From: Deltaproteobacteria bacterium
Lineage (GTDB): Bacteria > Desulfobacterota > Binatia > Binatales > Binataceae
DNA: 64,000 nt
Reading direction: 5' to 3'
Assembly (NCBI GenBank): GCA_019237115.1
Contig: JAFAHS010000062.1
Location: 101,002 to 165,001 of the forward strand
Part shown: positions 60,154 through 64,000 of the stretch, piece after piece
Layout: the number at the start of each line of letters is the position of its first letter
Position numbering within the stretch: the stretch's first letter is position 1
Notes under the pieces: generated by a model
The model's database searches: none
Told to the model about the DNA's origin: nothing
The model's input: only the letters and a program-made list of their open reading frames with translations
Program-made: the position numbers and the translations under genes

Positions 60154-61539
60154 TCAAGAGGCTTTCGCTGCGGGGATTTCGCCGGTCGCGCGGGAGGAGG
60201 CAGGCTCGTATCTCCTGAGAAAGCCGGTCGAAAAGTCGCCGCGGATAAAATCCGGGTCGTGCAGAATCTTGAGATGAAGCGGGATATTGGTCCGGATTCC
60301 GTCGATCAAATACTCGCGCAATGCGGCGCGCGCCCGCAGCATGGTCAGCTTGCGGTTCTCGGAATGGACAATCAGTTTTGCAACCAGCGGATCGTAGTGC
60401 ACCGGCACCCGATAACCATCGTACAGGGCCGTCTCGACCCGCACACCCAATCCCCCCGGGGGATGATGGTTCGTGACCAGTCCGGGCGACGGCAGGTGCC
60501 TTTCCGGGTCCTCCGCATAGATGCGAAATTCCATGGCGCACCCGTTGAAGGTTATTTGCTTCTGCTTGAGGTTGAGCCGCTCGCCCTGCGCCAGCCGAAT
60601 ACTTTCCTTGACCAGGTCGATGCCGGTCACCATCTCGGTGACACCGTGCTCCACCTGGATGCGCGTATTCATCTCGATGAAATGGAACTCGCCGTCCGGC
60701 GCAAGCAGAAACTCGACCGTGCCGACGTTCGAATAGCCCACCACTTCGGCCGCGCGCACCGCCGCCTTACCCATCTTCTCGCGCAGGCGGGGATTGAGGA
60801 CCGGGCACGGCGATTCCTCGATAACCTTCTGATGACGGCGCTGGATAGAGCAATCGCGCTCGCCCAGATGCTGCACGTTGCGGAAGTTGTCAGCGACAAT
60901 CTGGAACTCAACGTGCCGTGCGAGTTCGAGGTACTTCTCCAGGTACATGGTCCGCGAGTTGAAGGCGGCTTCGCTTTCGCTGCGCGCCAGCGGAAACAGG
61001 CGCTCGAGCTCCCTGACGTCGCGGGCCACGCGCATCCCCTTCCCGCCTCCCCCCGCGGCGGCCTTGATCAGCACCGGAAAACCCAGCCGCTTCGCATCTG
61101 CCAGTGCATCGCGAACCTCGGTAACCCCCTTTCCATCACTGCCCGGAAGAACCGGAACGCCGGCCCGCTTCATGATGCGCCGGGCGCGCGGCTTGTCACC
61201 CATGAGCCGGATGTGACGAGCGCGCGGCCCCACGAACTGAAGGCCGGAGCGCTGGCAGGCTTCCGCGAAATCACCGTTCTCGGAAAGAAAGCCGTACCCG
61301 GGATGGAGCGCGTCGGCGCCGTAGGTAAGCGCGGCGCTCAGAATCGAGGGGATGCTGAGGTAGCTATCTTCCGCCGCAGGCGGCCCGATACACACCGACT
61401 CATCGGCCATCCGTACGTGAAGCGCATCCTTGTCCGCGGTGGAATAAACCGCCACCGTCGGGATTCCCAGTTCGCGGCATGCGCGGATTATGCGAATCGC
61501 GATGGTGCCCCGATTCGCGACGAGAAGCTTCTTGAACAT
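60154..61539 (-). CDS. accC: acetyl-CoA carboxylase biotin carboxylase subunit
   Basis: MFKKLLVANRGTIAIRIIRACRELGI; HPGYGFLSEN; AAAGGGGKGMRV; EMNTRIQVEHGVTEMVTGIDLV. Confidence 0.95.
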   Translation of the reverse strand: MFKKLLVANRGTIAIRIIRACRELGIPTVAVYSTADKDALHVRMADESVCIGPPAAEDSYLSIPSILSAALTYGADALHPGYGFLSENGDFAEACQRSGLQFVGPRARHIRLMGDKPRARRIMKRAGVPVLPGSDGKGVTEVRDALADAKRLGFPVLIKAAAGGGGKGMRVARDVRELERLFPLARSESEAAFNSRTMYLEKYLELARHVEFQIVADNFRNVQHLGERDCSIQRRHQKVIEESPCPVLNPRLREKMGKAAVRAAEVVGYSNVGTVEFLLAPDGEFHFIEMNTRIQVEHGVTEMVTGIDLVKESIRLAQGERLNLKQKQITFNGCAMEFRIYAEDPERHLPSPGLVTNHHPPGGLGVRVETALYDGYRVPVHYDPLVAKLIVHSENRKLTMLRARAALREYLIDGIRTNIPLHLKILHDPDFIRGDFSTGFLRRYEPASSRATGEIPAAKAS

Positions 61540-61569
61540 TTTAAAGTTCTAGCGATGGCGCAAGCGGCC

Positions 61570-62046
61570 TTAGTCTACCTCGATCACCATCAGAGCCTGC
61601 CCGTATTCAACGGGCTGGGCGTTCTCGGCAATTATCCTCACGACGCGTCCGGAAGCGGGCGCTTCGATCTCATTCATCATCTTCATCGCTTCAATAATAC
61701 AGACTGTCTGACCTTTGCGCACCGAGGAGCCTTCCTCCACAAACGGCGTGGCATCGGGAGAGGGGGCACGGTAGAAGGTCCCGACCATCGGGCTCTCGAC
61801 CAGCGTCTGGTTGGAAGCAAGTTCGACCGCACCCCCGTCGGCTTTGGCGCCGACTTTCGCGCCCGCCCGGCGCTTCCCGGGCTCGACCGATACCGCGGCA
61901 GAATGGGGCTGCGAATTGGCCACCGGCGTGGGAGCCAGCGAGCCGCGAACCAGGCGAACCTTGCCCTTTTTGTCTTCGATTTCGAGTTCGACCAGGCCGT
62001 GGTCGTTCATCAGGGCAATCAGGGCCTTTATTTCTCGAACTTCCAT
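61570..62046 (-). CDS. accB: acetyl-CoA carboxylase biotin carboxyl carrier protein
   Basis: [60 protein letters not shown]; upstream Met at 62079 possible. Confidence 0.95.
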   Translation of the reverse strand: MEVREIKALIALMNDHGLVELEIEDKKGKVRLVRGSLAPTPVANSQPHSAAVSVEPGKRRAGAKVGAKADGGAVELASNQTLVESPMVGTFYRAPSPDATPFVEEGSSVRKGQTVCIIEAMKMMNEIEAPASGRVVRIIAENAQPVEYGQALMVIEVD

Positions 62047-62095
62047 CCCTTCTCCAAGATCATGGCATGCCAACGCCAATCGCGCGAACGGTCGC

Positions 62096-62611
62096 CTACC
62101 GGGTCGCCGTCCTGCTCGACAGGAGCGTCGCCGCCGCGCGCAGGGCCAGGTAGTACCCTTCTGCGCCGAACCCCATGGTTCGTCCGACCGCGAGATCCGC
62201 GATGGTGGAATGATGGCGAAACGATTCGCGCTGGTAGACGTTGGACAGATGCACCTCGATTACCGGGACGGCGATCGCGGCGAGCGCGTCGCGAATCGCG
62301 ATGCTGGTGTGGGTATAAGCACCCGGATTTACCAGGATCAGGTCGCAGCGATTGCGGGCCTCCTGGATGCGATCGACGATCGCGCCCTCGGAGTTCGACT
62401 GGAAGCTATCGACCGAAAGACCCAGCTCGCGCCCCAGTCGTTTCAACTCCCGGTCGATGTCGCGAAGCTGGATACGGCCGTAGATTTCCGGCTCGCGCTC
62501 TCCCAGCAGGTTCAGGTTGGGCCCGTGAATCACCACGACGCGAAAAGCGCGCACGCTCTTGGCTTCTCCGTCGCCCCGGCCGCGTCCGGAAGCATCCTTC
62601 TCCCGCGTCAC
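62096..62611 (-). CDS. aroQ: type II 3-dehydroquinate dehydratase
   Basis: [63 protein letters not shown]. Confidence 0.95.
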   Translation of the reverse strand: MTREKDASGRGRGDGEAKSVRAFRVVVIHGPNLNLLGEREPEIYGRIQLRDIDRELKRLGRELGLSVDSFQSNSEGAIVDRIQEARNRCDLILVNPGAYTHTSIAIRDALAAIAVPVIEVHLSNVYQRESFRHHSTIADLAVGRTMGFGAEGYYLALRAAATLLSSRTATR

Positions 62612-62789
62612 GTCCCCGCATAACTCCTCGCGGCATTGAACCCTACCGCACCTTCTACTTCAAGCCGGTCCGCCGCCGCGCCAACGGCAGGCGGCAAAAT
62701 CCGCCACCGGGTTCCCCTTTGGTCTCTGGCGAGCTCGCAGACCCGCAGCGGTCGGGGAGAAGCGGGGGGTCGGCGATCGGACATCGCAA

Positions 62790-63173
62790 TCAGTAATACG
62801 CAATTTCGATCAGGTGCCGGTTGGGGTCGAAGAAGTAGACCGACTTGCATGCTCCGCGCGCCCCTCCGCTATCTCCGGGGCCGCGCATGTTGCCAACCGT
62901 GTCGAAAGAGTCGCCATACTCGATTCCCGCTTCGCGCACCCGCTGGAAAGTCTGGTCAAATTCCGCGCGCGACATCGAAAAGGCCAGATGCTCGCCGCCC
63001 CGGCTCCCGAAGGGAGCCAGCTGCAGCATGAAATCCGGCTCCACTCTGATAACCGAGAACGGCGTCCCTTCGCGCTCGCCCTCGTGCCCGAAGCCCAGAA
63101 TGCGCGTGTAAAAGGCGACGCTTTTCTCGCGATCGTTGACGTTCACAATCAGGTGGTCCAGACGCGTTGCCAT
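62790..63173 (-). CDS. VOC family protein
   Basis: RLDHLIVNVNDREKSVAFYTRILGFGHEGERE; KSVYFFDPNRHLIEIAYY. Confidence 0.92.
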   Translation of the reverse strand: MATRLDHLIVNVNDREKSVAFYTRILGFGHEGEREGTPFSVIRVEPDFMLQLAPFGSRGGEHLAFSMSRAEFDQTFQRVREAGIEYGDSFDTVGNMRGPGDSGGARGACKSVYFFDPNRHLIEIAYY

Positions 63174-63292
63174 TTGCGAACTCCTCGGTACGCGCCACCG
63201 GCGGGCCAGTGGGCCGACGGGCGCACGTCGAACGATATTGAGTATTCGCTAGCGGTTCCGGACCTGGCGGTCTTGCGCTAAAGTGCCAACCG

Positions 63293-64000
63293 ATGTCGAC
63301 AAAGCGTCAGCGCTTCTTTGACCGGCGCCACTACCAAATTCGCGCGGGAGTCCCCACCGAGTATGCGCACGGCGCCCTGGTCGAACCGCATCGGCATCCG
63401 TGGCACCAGCTCACCTTCGCGTCGCAGGGAGTCGTCACCGTCACCACGCGCGAGGGCTCATGGGTCGTCCCGACGCATCGCGGGGTATGGGTTCCGGCAC
63501 GCACGCGCCACTGGCTGGAGATGTCTGGAGTGGTTTCACTGCGGGCGCTCTATGTCGCGCCGACCCTGAGCACCTCGCTGCCCGACAAATGCTGCGTGGT
63601 CGAGATCTCTCCGCTGATGCGCGAATTGATTCTTCGGGTCTCCGAACTCAAGGGACTCAACTCCCATATCCCGCTGCATTCCCATCTGGTACCGGTGGTC
63701 CTCGACCATCTTCAATCGATGCAATCGGACCCTGTTCATTTGCCGCTGCCCCGCGACGGGCGCGCAAAGCGAATCGTCTCACTGCTCGAGCAGGAACCTG
63801 ACAACCGAAGTCCGCTCGGCGAACTCGCCAAGACCGCCGGCGCGAGCAAGCGGACCCTCGAGAGACTGTTCAAGTCAGAGACCGGACTTGGTTTCGGCAA
63901 ATGGCGCCAGCAGTTCCGCCTGGGTCATGCGCTGCGGCTGCTCGCCGCGGGTCAAGCGGTGACCAGCGTGGCACTCGACGTCGGCTACGAGAGTCCCAGC
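63293..64000 (+). CDS. AraC family transcriptional regulator (truncated at right edge)
   Basis: Manual translation MSTKRQRFFDRRHYQIRAGVPTEYAHGALVEPHRHPWHQLTFASQGVVTV...LGELAKTAGASKRTLERLFKSETGLGFGKWRQQFRLGHALRLLAAGQAVTSVALDVGYESPS; cupin plus AraC HTH. Confidence 0.92.
   Translation, partial: MSTKRQRFFDRRHYQIRAGVPTEYAHGALVEPHRHPWHQLTFASQGVVTVTTREGSWVVPTHRGVWVPARTRHWLEMSGVVSLRALYVAPTLSTSLPDKCCVVEISPLMRELILRVSELKGLNSHIPLHSHLVPVVLDHLQSMQSDPVHLPLPRDGRAKRIVSLLEQEPDNRSPLGELAKTAGASKRTLERLFKSETGLGFGKWRQQFRLGHALRLLAAGQAVTSVALDVGYESPS

Noticed and set aside
60259-62796. 845-aa plus-strand ORF
   Set aside because: Antisense to accC/accB/aroQ; no domain

Overview
64 kb of high-GC, densely coding bacterial chromosome. 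No rRNA, tRNA, CRISPR array, transposase, integrase or phage genes were recognised. The lineage is probably uncultured and not Enterobacteria or Firmicutes; I cannot assign a taxon from the sequence alone. Most content is core or catabolic: a minus-strand acyl-CoA catabolism run (two enoyl-CoA hydratases, acyl-CoA synthetase, two acyl-CoA dehydrogenases, amidohydrolase), efp, trmB, a BamD-like lipoprotein, ligA, accB/accC/aroQ, 2-oxoacid:ferredoxin oxidoreductase, a DprE1/DprE2-like pair, a catalase-like/cytochrome b561 pair, a Rieske protein, dodecin, PduO-type adenosyltransferase, several MBL, VOC, nitroreductase and GNAT proteins, and two very large signalling proteins with N-terminal zinc ribbons and class III nucleotide-cyclase domains. 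Best candidates for something under-described: (i) a zinc-ribbon / Ser-Thr-kinase / nucleotide-cyclase / TM / periplasmic SPOR fusion at 34014-36455, with an altered beta3 (VAxK) motif; (ii) two paralogous desulforedoxin-like mini-proteins (39 and 47 aa) missing from the ORF track, one directly upstream of a diiron ferritin-like protein; (iii) an EF-P with Asn at the position normally occupied by the modified Lys/Arg; (iv) a DprE1-like oxidase lacking the benzothiazinone-target Cys next to a DprE2-like reductase; (v) a BamD-like lipoprotein with an AMIN-like C-terminal domain; (vi) an alpha/beta hydrolase broken by a G8 homopolymer at the left edge. All calls come from reading the translations; no database search was run.
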